Shown here: positions 1-7,460 of the stretch, piece after piece
Position numbering within the stretch: the first letter of the stretch is position 1
How the letters are laid out: each line of letters begins with the position of its first letter
Virus record (IMG/VR): IMGVR_UViG_3300045977_000216
Span: 1 to 64,000 of that record
DNA length: 64,000 nt
Direction: 5' to 3' (one strand)
Source: a virus
Notes under the pieces: model-generated
What the model was told of the DNA's origin: nothing
What the model saw: the letters and a program-made list of their open reading frames with translations, nothing else
The model's database searches: none
Translations under genes and position numbers: made by a program

Positions 1-44
1 CAGCAGGGGCACGGCTTCACGCTCGCGTCAAGAACTACTGCCAT
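1..44 (-). CDS. start of an unidentified gene cut by the window edge
   Basis: An ATG at 44-42 lies 6 bases after an AAAGGTGA ribosome-binding site and opens a frame (MAVVLDASVK...) that runs off the left edge. It overlaps the end of the upstream gene by 17 bases, like many neighbours here. Only 14 codons are visible, so no function can be given. Confidence 0.4.
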   Translation of the reverse strand, partial: MAVVLDASVKPCPC

Positions 45-1056
45 GGTATGTCACCTTTGTGTTTTTCACGTTGCCCAAGAACAAGTCCGCGTTGACGAAC
101 ACCGGCGGTATCCTCCGCCTCCTCCGCTCGGTGCGACCGACGCCGCACGGCACCATCCTGTAGTGCCCCCGCCTGTGGTGCGGGCAGTTCCTCCTGCCGG
201 TTGATTGCGGGAGCTGGCTGACGTCACCCACCGTCCGATAGAGCTCCACCCTCTGATCCAGCTCGTACCTCACCGGTAGCTGCCTGAGCTCCCGCTCGTT
301 CTCCTCCTTCCTCACTCCACGCCTCGCCCTCTCCCTGAGCCTGTTGGCGTGCGACTCGTTGTCGTACCCGAGCCTCCTCGCCCCGACCTCGTCGACCAGG
401 AGGCAGTAGTTCAGGCAGGCCCTCGTCATGTCCTCCAGGAGCTTCGTCTCCTCCTTGCTGGTCTCCATCGAGTCCTTGAATGGTCTGCCGTAGGGTTGAC
501 CGAGCACGTCCTCGATGGTGGTCTCCGGACGCACGGTGAAGCCGGTCTTGATCGAGATCCCTGTGTCGAAGAACAAGGCGAACACGATCGTCCCGATCTC
601 CCGCTCGTGGTGAATGATGCAGAAGCTGGGCTTCGTGGTGTCGGGCAGCCGCTCTCCGCCCAACACCTCGCCTGCTTGCAGGAGTTTGATGACCTTGCCC
701 TTGCTGAACTTCTCCGGCAGCTGCACGATCACCGTGTCGAACGGCTGGGCGTAGTCCCGCATCTCCACGTTGACGTCGGTCTCGATGAGCATCTCCATCG
801 CGACTTGGTCCACCTCGAAGACCTTCGGTCCCTCGGTGACGATCTTCCCGAGCAGGTACATCTCGAGCATGTTGGACACCTGGTTCCTGGCGAGGGAGAC
901 GAGGGCGCTCGACGGCTCGCTCAGGTTGCTGGTGTCCCACTGGTAGGAGAGCGAGTTCTCCTTCAGGATCAGGCGTATGGCCCCTGCTCTTGCGATCTCC
1001 TCAAGGGCTCGCGATCCCTTCTTAAGCCAGCGGTTGAGGTAGTTGTTGAAGCTCAT
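28..1056 (-). CDS. hypothetical protein, 342 aa
   Basis: I do not recognise a catalytic family. The start at 1056 is preceded by GGAG and overlaps the stop of the upstream 63-aa gene by 4 bases (ATGA). The middle is rich in charged residues and has an RERARR tract. The last 60 residues contain a PHHRRGHYR segment followed by five arginines and a hydrophobic VFVNADLFLG strand, a basic C-terminal pattern seen in other tailed-phage proteins of unknown role. It closes the left-end metabolism block as visible here. Confidence 0.75.
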   Translation of the reverse strand: MSFNNYLNRWLKKGSRALEEIARAGAIRLILKENSLSYQWDTSNLSEPSSALVSLARNQVSNMLEMYLLGKIVTEGPKVFEVDQVAMEMLIETDVNVEMRDYAQPFDTVIVQLPEKFSKGKVIKLLQAGEVLGGERLPDTTKPSFCIIHHEREIGTIVFALFFDTGISIKTGFTVRPETTIEDVLGQPYGRPFKDSMETSKEETKLLEDMTRACLNYCLLVDEVGARRLGYDNESHANRLRERARRGVRKEENERELRQLPVRYELDQRVELYRTVGDVSQLPQSTGRRNCPHHRRGHYRMVPCGVGRTERRRRRIPPVFVNADLFLGNVKNTKVTYHGSSS

Positions 1057-1244
1057 ACTGTTCTCCAGTCTGCCGTCGACCTGTCGGCCTGGAACCTGAG
1101 CAGCTCCTGTCCGATCCTCACGTCCGCACAGACTACCCCGTTCTCGTCGCAGCTGACCTGGACGCCGGTGATGTGCGGCCACCGCCAGGACGGGATCAGC
1201 TTGAAGTCGAACCTCACCGCGTGGAGTAAGTCCTGCGGTCTCAT
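1053..1244 (-). CDS. hypothetical protein, 63 aa
   Basis: Small single-domain protein with alternating hydrophobic strands and no recognisable motif. It is coupled by 4-base overlaps to the DHH phosphoesterase gene upstream and the 342-aa gene downstream, which is the main support for it being real. Confidence 0.6.
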   Translation of the reverse strand: MRPQDLLHAVRFDFKLIPSWRWPHITGVQVSCDENGVVCADVRIGQELLRFQADRSTADWRTV

Positions 1245-2038
1245 GGACTCCTCCTGTCCGGCAGCACGCCCACCGTGAAGCCGGCGGCGTTCTTGTGTCC
1301 GCCGCCTCCGTACGCCTTGGCCACTGCCGACACGTCGAAGTCTCCCCTCGACCTGAGGGAGAACTTATACTTTCCGTCCTCCGTCGCGTACCACGTAGCC
1401 CCGAACGCGTTGGTCTCAGCGAGTTTGCCGGCGACCTCCGAGAAGAACACGGTCGTATGAACGACTTCTACCTCGTGGCCGGCGATCACCATCTTGCACC
1501 GGTGCTCCAGGGCCTGGTCCACGAGCTGGTCGCGGAAGCGGAGGATGCTCGTCCCACCGGCGACCATCTCATTGGTGACCGATTCCGGAAATCCGTCCCA
1601 GACCTCGAACGTCCTCGGCCAGCTCGAGATCCAGGCGTTTACCTCGTGGGATTGCGGAAGCTCGTGCCTCCAGAGGTCCCTGTCCTCGCAGTACTCCACG
1701 AGCCAGGGTACGGTCGCCCACCCGAAGAAGTGCTCCCAGGCCAACCTGCACCCCGACTTGTCCATGTCGAAGATGCAGAACGGAAGGTCGCGGAGCTCGG
1801 CCTCGGCCGTCTTGTGGTGGTCGAGGACGACGATGCCGCTGCAGGACCTCGCGAGCGGGATGAGGACTTCCCTCGGGTACGAGAAATCAAGCACGTAGAC
1901 GTCGCATCCAGACAGGTTCTCCGGCACCTTCTCGCCGTAGTTCACCGGAATGAACTCGGCGTTCGGGTGACGCTTCCTCGCGACCCAGGCCGCACAGAAG
2001 CCGTCGTTGCAGTTAGCGTGGTAGAGTACCTTGGTCAT
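1241..2038 (-). CDS. DHH-family phosphoesterase
   Basis: Predicted metal-dependent phosphohydrolase of the DHH superfamily (RecJ/NrnA-like), whose members act on short oligonucleotides or cyclic dinucleotides. Visible motifs: an N-terminal HANCNDG, an aspartate at about residue 51 (LDFSY), DHHKT at 73-77, and near the C-terminus a glycine-rich GGGGHKNAAGF typical of the DHHA1 substrate-binding domain. At 265 aa it is a minimal, one-domain-pair version. Start at 2038 is chosen for the GAGGAG site just upstream. The substrate cannot be read from sequence; nanoRNA or signalling-nucleotide turnover are both possible. Confidence 0.88.
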   Translation of the reverse strand: MTKVLYHANCNDGFCAAWVARKRHPNAEFIPVNYGEKVPENLSGCDVYVLDFSYPREVLIPLARSCSGIVVLDHHKTAEAELRDLPFCIFDMDKSGCRLAWEHFFGWATVPWLVEYCEDRDLWRHELPQSHEVNAWISSWPRTFEVWDGFPESVTNEMVAGGTSILRFRDQLVDQALEHRCKMVIAGHEVEVVHTTVFFSEVAGKLAETNAFGATWYATEDGKYKFSLRSRGDFDVSAVAKAYGGGGHKNAAGFTVGVLPDRRSP

Positions 2039-2219
2039 GCAAGCTCCTCTCAATGATGTCTAGTAGGACCTCTAGGTCCTGGATGGCAGAGGGCATAGAC
2101 GTGGACCGGAGTTGCGGGTCCTTGCACTTGCCCTCCAGCACGTTGAGCCTTTGCTTCGCCAGTCGCACTTGGCATCTGGCCCTTATCTTCCCGATTGTGA
2201 GCAAGTCGTTTGTCGTCAT
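2013..2219 (-). CDS. hypothetical protein, 68 aa
   Basis: Small, mostly helical, basic in the N-terminal half. ATG at 2219 follows the upstream stop by one base, suggesting translational coupling; the ribosome-binding site is weak. Its 3' end overlaps the DHH gene by 26 bases. No family recognised. Confidence 0.55.
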   Translation of the reverse strand: MTTNDLLTIGKIRARCQVRLAKQRLNVLEGKCKDPQLRSTSMPSAIQDLEVLLDIIERSLHDQGTLPR

Positions 2220-2220
2220 G

Positions 2221-2661
2221 TCAGCACCAGTAGAGGCAGACCCTTCGATCGTTCCTGAGGTTGCCGAGGTACTCCAGTGCCGCCGTCTGGAACTCGGAGA
2301 GCTCGAAGTCCCCCGGAAGTTCGTCGTACGCTTTCACGATCCTGCCGACCTCCAGGTACGTCAACCGCTTCGCGTAGCAGTCCTCCGTCATCAGCCCGTA
2401 GTGCAGGTCGCCCTTGTCACCAGGACTGAAGTACGAGGTAAGCGTGAACTCCGGCCGCTCGAAGGGCTTGAGCTCCCTGAGGATTTCAAAGAACTTGCGG
2501 TTGCACCCGAAGTCCAGCACCGTGTGACTGTGGCCACTGTTGCCTGAGTCGCCGTCTAAGACGAGGATCTTGAGATCAACGCTCATTGCTTTCTCCATTG
2601 CCTTCAACCTGAGCCATCCGTCAATCAACTTCATGTTGGGTGTGACAGTAATTGGTTTCAT
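2221..2661 (-). CDS. hypothetical protein, 146 aa
   Basis: Acidic soluble protein with an LDGDSGNSGHS loop and repeated YL/EL helices; no family recognised. It overlaps the upstream 81-aa gene by 4 bases (ATGA at 2658-2661) and is followed after one base by the next start, so it sits inside the same operon. Confidence 0.75.
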   Translation of the reverse strand: MKPITVTPNMKLIDGWLRLKAMEKAMSVDLKILVLDGDSGNSGHSHTVLDFGCNRKFFEILRELKPFERPEFTLTSYFSPGDKGDLHYGLMTEDCYAKRLTYLEVGRIVKAYDELPGDFELSEFQTAALEYLGNLRNDRRVCLYWC

Positions 2662-2903
2662 TTGTTCCTCGGATCGTCGTGCATCCCGTCAGAGAACCCT
2701 CGATCGTACGCCCTCGACACGAGCTCGTCGATCCAGCTGCTCTTGCTCCTCGCCCTGTTCCACCAGTGCCAGAGTCGCCAGACTGCTCGCAGGAGCAAGG
2801 CGATCGGCATCGTGGCGTAGACGTCGGTGTCTGACGCAAGGTCCCTCCTCACGAGCCAGTAGTGCCAGGGTGGCGGCGGGTCGTTCGACTTCCGGTAGAT
2901 CAC
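2658..2903 (-). CDS. hypothetical protein with a tryptophan-rich segment, 81 aa
   Basis: Begins with GTG at 2903, overlapping the TGA of the upstream oxygenase gene (GTGA) and preceded by GGGAGGT. The first ATG comes late, so the gene is easy to miss. Sequence has a PPPPWHYW motif and a hydrophobic MPIALLLRAVWRLWHWW stretch that could be one membrane segment or an amphipathic helix. Function unknown. Confidence 0.65.
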   Translation of the reverse strand: MIYRKSNDPPPPWHYWLVRRDLASDTDVYATMPIALLLRAVWRLWHWWNRARSKSSWIDELVSRAYDRGFSDGMHDDPRNK

Positions 2904-3385
2904 GTCACGTACCTCCCAGCGGGTACCTTGGTGTCCAGGTCCACCACGAGGTGGACTCGGTCCGGTCGCCCAGAGTTCTTTATCCAGTGCTCCAGCCAGT
3001 AGGGCACCGGTCCCCACCAGAATCCCCTCGCCATGTGCAGCTCGTTGCCGAGCTCGTCGCCGTAGGTGGCGTTCTCGCTCGTCGTGAGCGGCAGGTGCCA
3101 CCTCTCAAGGCAGGGGTGACGACCGAGGGCCTCCGTTGGCTCCAGGAAGTCCCTGTGCCTGGGGACCGAGATGCCGCTCGGCAGTCGGTTGACCATGACG
3201 TGGAGTACGTCCTGCCTCCTGGCCGAGGCGATCTCAGCGGCCGCTTCCGCGAGCACCGCGTTCGGTATGGGACCCCCGCTCTGGCGGTTGGCCATCTGCA
3301 CGCCAGTGCCGTCGACCGTGTACCTGAGGTCCACGGTCGCGGCGAGAACCTTAATGAGGTTCAGGCCTGTGGGTATTTTCAACAT
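2900..3385 (-). CDS. aspartyl/asparaginyl beta-hydroxylase-like oxygenase
   Basis: Predicted Fe(II)/2-oxoglutarate-dependent dioxygenase of the Asp/Asn beta-hydroxylase type. The C-terminal half carries the family layout: HRDF (iron ligands His and Asp), WHLPLTT, a gap, then WLEHW and RVHLVVDLD with the second His and the arginine that binds 2-oxoglutarate. At 161 aa it is just the catalytic jelly-roll. Start follows AAGGTGAGCT. In phages such enzymes could hydroxylate a protein side chain; the target is unknown. Alternative: an inactive relative. Confidence 0.72.
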   Translation of the reverse strand: MLKIPTGLNLIKVLAATVDLRYTVDGTGVQMANRQSGGPIPNAVLAEAAAEIASARRQDVLHVMVNRLPSGISVPRHRDFLEPTEALGRHPCLERWHLPLTTSENATYGDELGNELHMARGFWWGPVPYWLEHWIKNSGRPDRVHLVVDLDTKVPAGRYVT

Positions 3386-3557
3386 AGCTCACCTTCTGCG
3401 GTTCGCTGATGTCGATGGCGGCCCCTGGCACCATCGCGAGACCCTGAATCCTCAGGATCGTGACGGTGCCGTACCGCTCCGCCACCGACTCGTCGTAGGT
3501 GTGGAAGTAAATCACGCCCCTCTCACCGTCGATCTCGAGCTCGCCTCGTATCCTCAT
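3351..3557 (-). CDS. hypothetical protein, 68 aa
   Basis: Beta-rich small protein (residues 1-50 look like one compact sheet). Strong AAGGAGAT site before ATG at 3557. Its last 35 bases overlap the oxygenase gene in another frame. No family recognised. Confidence 0.65.
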   Translation of the reverse strand: MRIRGELEIDGERGVIYFHTYDESVAERYGTVTILRIQGLAMVPGAAIDISEPQKVSYVENTHRPEPH

Positions 3558-3699
3558 CGCAGATCTCCTTGTACTCTTCGTTGGTCAGAGGCTCCATGCC
3601 ACTGGCTCTTCGAAGCGAGTTCATCAATAGCAGCTGCCACTCCGGAGCGACTGGTTTTGGTTCACACAGAGGTATCTCTCCGCATGGATTTTGACTCAT
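3523..3699 (-). CDS. 58-aa protein opening with a ribonucleotide-reductase-like NPCGEI motif
   Basis: The protein reads MSQNPCGEIPLCEP... then a helical tail rich in E, R and D. NPCGEI is the loop around the thiyl-radical cysteine of class II ribonucleotide reductases, and the phage's own reductase (11478-13670) carries NPCGEI too. Here the loop is alone at the N-terminus with nothing of the barrel. The start at 3699 has a strong GAGGTGAT site and a 4-base ATGA overlap with the upstream gene, so it is probably translated. It may be a mimic, a decoy, a relic or chance. Confidence 0.6.
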   Translation of the reverse strand: MSQNPCGEIPLCEPKPVAPEWQLLLMNSLRRASGMEPLTNEEYKEICDEDTRRARDRR

Positions 3700-3908
3700 C
3701 GGCACATCACCTCGTACAGGGTCTCCCCGACGGCAACGCAGACCGTCTGCACCGCCTTGTCGGGGTCCAGGTCTCCGGAGACGCAGCGATTGACCGCGTC
3801 CTCCAGTTCGTCGTGCAGTCCGAGCGGCGTCACGAACCAGACCTCGAACTTCTTGATGGTCTCCGTGCGGCCGCGGATGCTGATCGTGCGATCAATGAGA
3901 CTGATCAC
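3696..3908 (-). CDS. hypothetical protein, 70 aa
   Basis: Starts at GTG 3908, six bases after AAAGGAGAA. It has an N-terminal beta segment, then an acidic helical half. No family recognised. Overlaps the upstream gene by 17 bases and the NPCGEI gene by 4. Confidence 0.6.
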   Translation of the reverse strand: MISLIDRTISIRGRTETIKKFEVWFVTPLGLHDELEDAVNRCVSGDLDPDKAVQTVCVAVGETLYEVMCR

Positions 3909-4185
3909 CAAGCTTCTCCTTTATCGTCTTGAGTGTTGCTTTCCACTGCTTCGTGCCGATGATTGGTCCGAGCTCTGCGGCGAGCACCTCGTAGACGCTC
4001 TTGGCCTGGTGCCGCATCGCCGACCTGACGTTGGACTGGTGGTCCCTCCTCAGCGTCCTCATGGCCTCGGCGACGGGCTCGGGGTACCACTCGATCAGCC
4101 CGTCGGGTCCGAAGTCAAGGGTATCTCCTGAAAACATGATGACCGTCCTGTCTCTCAGGACTATCTTGATCGAGTTCCTAGGCAT
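3892..4185 (-). CDS. hypothetical protein, 97 aa
   Basis: Small soluble protein: beta-rich first third, then charged helices ending in lysine-rich residues. ATG at 4185 follows GGAGGT. Overlaps both neighbours by a few bases. Family not recognised. Confidence 0.65.
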   Translation of the reverse strand: MPRNSIKIVLRDRTVIMFSGDTLDFGPDGLIEWYPEPVAEAMRTLRRDHQSNVRSAMRHQAKSVYEVLAAELGPIIGTKQWKATLKTIKEKLGDQSH

Positions 4186-4399
4186 AAATTACCTCCAGTG
4201 GGCGATCTGAGTGCCACCCCTTCTTGCTTCCAACGACGTCCGTGCCACCGTCGTAGTGAAAATACGCACGCCCGCAAGTAGGGCACTGTATCCTCTTGTC
4301 GCCGCTCTTGTCATAGAATTTGCTCTGGCGACCTTCCTTCGGGTACGGCTCCACGACGGCGTCGAATACGGTATTGTCCCTGGTGCACTTTACTTTCAC
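4178..4399 (-). CDS. small CxxC protein, 73 aa
   Basis: Begins at GTG 4399 overlapping the helicase TGA (GTGA), with GGGGAG upstream. It contains one CPTCGRAYFHYDG knuckle and an additional cysteine near the N-terminus, suggesting a partial zinc ribbon or a disulphide-linked fold. Translationally coupled to the helicase, so it may act with it; this is inference only. Confidence 0.65.
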   Translation of the reverse strand: MKVKCTRDNTVFDAVVEPYPKEGRQSKFYDKSGDKRIQCPTCGRAYFHYDGGTDVVGSKKGWHSDRPLEVIYA

Positions 4400-5847
4400 T
4401 TGGTCTTCTCCCCGTGGACCCAATAGAGCTCTTCCTTCGCACGCGTGATGATGACGTATTTGAGGTTCATCTCCTGGACCCGCTGCCACTCCTTCCTGGC
4501 CCTCTTGTGCGGCAGGAGGTCTGGCCTGAGCACGAAGACCCGCTTTGCCTCGAGCCCCTTCGACCTGTGACCGGTGGCGTGCCTCACGCCCTTGCCGTCG
4601 TCGCGGAAGATTCGCATGATGCTCCTCTTCAGGTCCCCGACCGTCCGCAGCTCGCTGTCCTCCAGGACCACGCTGATCGTGTCGAGCCGGTCCTCGACTG
4701 CCGCCGCCCTGTTCTCTAGTCCTAGCTGGAGGAGTCGCTCGATCTCCCTGGTCCTGAAGTCCTCCATCCTGGCGATGAACTCTGGTATGGGGCCATCATC
4801 GGCCCAAATCTTTCGGACAGTCCAGATAACCTGCTCGCCAATGTCCCGTCCCTGTACTGACGCAGGACGACCTTCGCGAAAGAGCTGAAGGCACGACTCA
4901 ACCAGCGGAGCGGTGGTCCTGCAGAGCACATAGTCGCCCTCCTTGACGTTCCTCGTGAAGTTCTTCCTCTGCATCTCACCGACCACGCCGTCCTTCGCCT
5001 CTTCCCAAGCCTCGATCTCCGGCACGATCTTCTGAGCTTCCGCGACCACCAGCTTGGGGCACCTGTAGCAGATCGAGAGCGGCAGGCGGCTCATCCCGAT
5101 CTTGTCGACCAGGGTCTGGATCGCCTGGGGATTGGCACCCTTGAATCCGTAGATCGCCTGCCGCTCGTCGCCGACGGCGAACATCCTGCCGGCGTGAGCT
5201 CGCGAGACCAGCTCGATCTGTGCCGGCGTCAGGTCCTGGGTCTCGTCAATGAACACGTTGTCGAACTTCGGGATCGTGAAGTTGAAGCACAGCGGCACGT
5301 AGACCTGGTCGTCGAAGTCCATCACGTTCAGTACGGCGACGGACTGCCGCATGACCTCCCTCACGACGTCGTAGAAGCTCTCACCGGGCGGCTCCACGTC
5401 GTAGGTGTCGCAGACGGCGTCGAGGTCGCAGGTCTCCGCGTCAAGGTTGAGGTTCTTCAGGAGCGACACCGTCCTCACGACTGGAACCTTGTACTGGTCG
5501 TACTCACCATCGCTCTTGACGACCCTCCCCAGGATGTTCGCCGTCTTGTGCACGTCGAGCTTAACCCGCATCATGCTCAGGTGCTGGAGGCACGACCTCC
5601 ACCCAAGGGCGTTGAGCGTGGCGAGGTAGGTCCCGAGCGGGACCCTGTGGTCCAGCTCCTCCACGATGTGCTTGTTGTAGGCGAAGAAGGCACTCCTGTG
5701 GTGCCGCGGAACGTGATCCAGGCTCTTGACGAGCACCGTCGTCTTGCTGGACCCCGCCACAGCACTGACGAACGCGGAGCCAGTGCCCCGCTCCACGAAG
5801 TCGAAGATCCCGATCTGGTACCTGCTCCACTTAATGTTCATGCTCAT
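4396..5847 (-). CDS. UvrD/Rep-like superfamily 1 DNA helicase
   Basis: ATP-dependent DNA helicase predicted from the full SF1 motif set: Walker A AGSSKTT (residues 31-37, with the usual second glycine of GSGKT replaced by serine), Walker B FIDETQD (~200), motif III GDERQAIYGFKG, motif IV CYRCP, motif V GHRSKGLEA and motif VI VIITRAKEELYWV. At 483 aa it is shorter than UvrD (about 720), lacking large 1B/2B insertions. Start at 5847 is preceded by CTGGAGAA and overlaps the tiny gene upstream. Likely role in phage replication or recombination. Confidence 0.9.
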   Translation of the reverse strand: MSMNIKWSRYQIGIFDFVERGTGSAFVSAVAGSSKTTVLVKSLDHVPRHHRSAFFAYNKHIVEELDHRVPLGTYLATLNALGWRSCLQHLSMMRVKLDVHKTANILGRVVKSDGEYDQYKVPVVRTVSLLKNLNLDAETCDLDAVCDTYDVEPPGESFYDVVREVMRQSVAVLNVMDFDDQVYVPLCFNFTIPKFDNVFIDETQDLTPAQIELVSRAHAGRMFAVGDERQAIYGFKGANPQAIQTLVDKIGMSRLPLSICYRCPKLVVAEAQKIVPEIEAWEEAKDGVVGEMQRKNFTRNVKEGDYVLCRTTAPLVESCLQLFREGRPASVQGRDIGEQVIWTVRKIWADDGPIPEFIARMEDFRTREIERLLQLGLENRAAAVEDRLDTISVVLEDSELRTVGDLKRSIMRIFRDDGKGVRHATGHRSKGLEAKRVFVLRPDLLPHKRARKEWQRVQEMNLKYVIITRAKEELYWVHGEKTK

Positions 5848-5939
5848 GTTCTCCAGATTGATTTCGCGACCTCTACTAACAACCACGCGAACCACCGAAC
5901 GAAGCAGAGGGCGGCGATCAGGAGGAAGAGGACGATCAC
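5844..5939 (-). CDS. tiny single-span membrane peptide, 31 aa
   Basis: GTG at 5939 overlaps the upstream TGA (GTGA) and the stop overlaps the helicase ATG (ATGA), so this 96-base frame exactly fills the gap between two genes. The product is MIVLFLLIAALCFV... with a continuous hydrophobic span of about 20 residues and a short basic tail. The tight double overlap argues that it is translated. Function unknown. Confidence 0.5.
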   Translation of the reverse strand: MIVLFLLIAALCFVRWFAWLLVEVAKSIWRT

Positions 5940-6139
5940 TTGATCTTCCCAGCCTTCCTCAGGTGGTGGTAGGCGGCCTCGATGCAGGCGTCTGACTGCC
6001 CGTCCGTCATGTAGATGACCTGACCCTTCCTGTCCCAGACCTTCAGGTACGTGAACGGTCCCGTGCCAATGGGCACCAGCTCCACGCGGAAGCCGGCCTC
6101 CTCGATGATGCTCTTGCGAGCCTTGGCCCTAAGCTCCAT
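5936..6139 (-). CDS. hypothetical protein, 67 aa
   Basis: Small basic protein with a beta-hairpin-like centre (PIGTGPFTYLKVWDRKG) and helical ends; no family recognised. Overlaps the HAD phosphatase gene by 11 bases. Confidence 0.6.
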   Translation of the reverse strand: MELRAKARKSIIEEAGFRVELVPIGTGPFTYLKVWDRKGQVIYMTDGQSDACIEAAYHHLRKAGKIK

Positions 6140-6683
6140 TGCTCTCCCTCCTCATCTGCCTCCAGCTCTCGCGGAGGTGGTCCATGACCCTGTGCCTGTT
6201 CGCGTGCTCCGAGTTCCACACCCTCGGGACGAGCAGTGCGGCCCCTCCGGCGATGCGGAAGGGCCTCACGTTGCTGTCGGCGTCGTCGATCAGTAGGTGG
6301 CCCCTGCTCGCGAAGAAGTCCTTTCGTTGCGTGGTCACGGACGCCGGTAGATTGGGGTAGTGCTCCCGCAACCAGCGGACCTTGCCCACGACGCAGGACG
6401 GCAGGTCCTTGTAGCCGGCGTCGCTCGGTGCATGCGTCAGGACCGTCACGTCCATGCTGATTCCGCAGGCGAACGCGAAGATCTCGTCGGCGTCCGGCAT
6501 CTTGGGGAGTCTAGCCCACCAGTCCGGGCCATCCGCCCCGTGCCAGAAGTCCTTGCCGAGCGAGAAGGCCGTGGCTATGTTGTACTGCCCAGGAGGCCAG
6601 TTCCGCTCGTCAAATCCATGAATGACCCTCAGACCAGCGACGAGGTCGCAGAGGACCCCGTCCATGTCAAGGAATACTCGCAT
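6129..6683 (-). CDS. HAD-superfamily phosphatase, 5'-nucleotidase-like
   Basis: Motif I FLDMDGVLCDL (nucleophile Asp at residue 6, acid Asp at 8) begins the protein, motif II/III regions follow as TVLTHAPS and a central lysine (TTQRKDFF), and motif IV is LLIDDADSN. Layout and the 184-aa length fit the deoxyribonucleotidase-like HAD group often found in phages, where they may trim nucleotide pools. Substrate is inferred, not shown. Confidence 0.82.
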   Translation of the reverse strand: MRVFLDMDGVLCDLVAGLRVIHGFDERNWPPGQYNIATAFSLGKDFWHGADGPDWWARLPKMPDADEIFAFACGISMDVTVLTHAPSDAGYKDLPSCVVGKVRWLREHYPNLPASVTTQRKDFFASRGHLLIDDADSNVRPFRIAGGAALLVPRVWNSEHANRHRVMDHLRESWRQMRRESNGA

Positions 6684-6840
6684 GGCACTTGTCCTCCCTG
6701 AGTGACTTCGCGAGCTCCCTGGCCTCGGCCACGTCAGCGGTCAGGGCCTGCATGGTCGACTGAAGTATCCTGAACCGCCTCTCAATCAACTCCAGCTTCT
6801 CCTCCAGTGCTCTCGCCACCTGCTGCTCTCGTTGGTTCAT
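6667..6840 (-). CDS. short coiled-coil protein, 57 aa
   Basis: ATG at 6840 after GGAGGAG. The sequence is almost wholly heptad-like (LEEKLELIERRF..., LTADVAEARELAKSL) and predicts one long helix, probably dimeric. It overlaps the HAD gene by 17 bases and the DUF1653 gene upstream by 59 bases in another frame. Function unknown. Confidence 0.55.
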   Translation of the reverse strand: MNQREQQVARALEEKLELIERRFRILQSTMQALTADVAEARELAKSLREDKCHASIP

Positions 6841-7042
6841 TCTGCTCCTCCAGCTTCTGGAACCTGGGAACCAGTATCCCGTTGGACATGATCCCCTCGT
6901 TCCACATGTTGATCGGGCGAGCCCAGAGGACCTCGCTGCCGACCAAACGGTAGATGATGAGGTCGTTCAGGGTCTCGCTGTGCTTGGCAACTCCAACGAC
7001 CTCGTACACGCTGCCCTTGTAGTGCTTGTACAGTCCTTTCAC
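6782..7042 (-). CDS. DUF1653-type protein, 86 aa
   Basis: Residues 1-60 match the small DUF1653 fold I know from bacteria: K(G)-LYKHYKGSVYEVVGVAKHSET, then LIIYRLVGSE and WARPINMWNEG. That family has no settled function. Starts at GTG 7042 overlapping the upstream stop. The last 25 residues look like unstructured read-on into the next gene. Confidence 0.75.
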   Translation of the reverse strand: MKGLYKHYKGSVYEVVGVAKHSETLNDLIIYRLVGSEVLWARPINMWNEGIMSNGILVPRFQKLEEQNEPTRAAGGESTGGEAGVD

Positions 7043-7257
7043 TTGGTCTTTCCCTTGAGGAATAGGTTACGAAGAAACAGGTACTCTGGGTGCCCCCTCT
7101 TGGTCACGCACCCTGTCCTGCGGTACTCGTAGTACCTATACTGGCCATCTTCTCCCCTCACGTCAAAGATGGTCGTGTCGAAGAGCCTCACAAGCTTCCG
7201 AACGTCCCCATCAAGAGGTCCTCCAACGAGGGCGACGGTGTGCTTCTTCGTCGGCAT
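7039..7257 (-). CDS. small GGPLDG-motif phage protein, 72 aa
   Basis: Begins MPTKKHTVALVGGPLDG followed by a beta-rich body with a YRYYEYRRTG strand. Short proteins with a GGPxDG loop and YxY strand recur in phage genomes, with no function known to me. Start at 7257 lies inside the upstream gene (70-base overlap). Confidence 0.6.
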   Translation of the reverse strand: MPTKKHTVALVGGPLDGDVRKLVRLFDTTIFDVRGEDGQYRYYEYRRTGCVTKRGHPEYLFLRNLFLKGKTK

Positions 7258-7460
7258 TTTTCGTAGTCCTCTATCTTGATCGCGAGAGCCCTCATGGCCA
7301 GTGACTCCTCGCCGAGCCACGGACCGCAGGCCTTCAGGACCTCTGCGTCGAAGTCCTGGTCGCCGGTGCTCTCCATGCTGAACTTGCGGAGCTTGACCCA
7401 GGTCTCCCTGAGGAAGGCGTCTCGGTCGATAGCCCCGATCTGCTTCGGCGTGAGCTTCAT
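7188..7460 (-). CDS. hypothetical protein, 90 aa
   Basis: Helical acidic protein; ATG at 7460 follows AGGTGAAG and overlaps the upstream stop (ATGA). The C-terminal 25 residues (from about KCRRRS) lie over the next gene in another frame and are low-complexity, as if an earlier stop had been lost. No family recognised. Confidence 0.55.
   Translation of the reverse strand: MKLTPKQIGAIDRDAFLRETWVKLRKFSMESTGDQDFDAEVLKACGPWLGEESLAMRALAIKIEDYEKCRRRSTPSPSLEDLLMGTFGSL

Noticed and set aside
349-1278. Long plus-strand frames opposite the left-block genes, here and throughout the window
   Set aside because: They mirror the codon pattern of the opposite genes, which have start sites, overlaps and family motifs; the plus frames have none.
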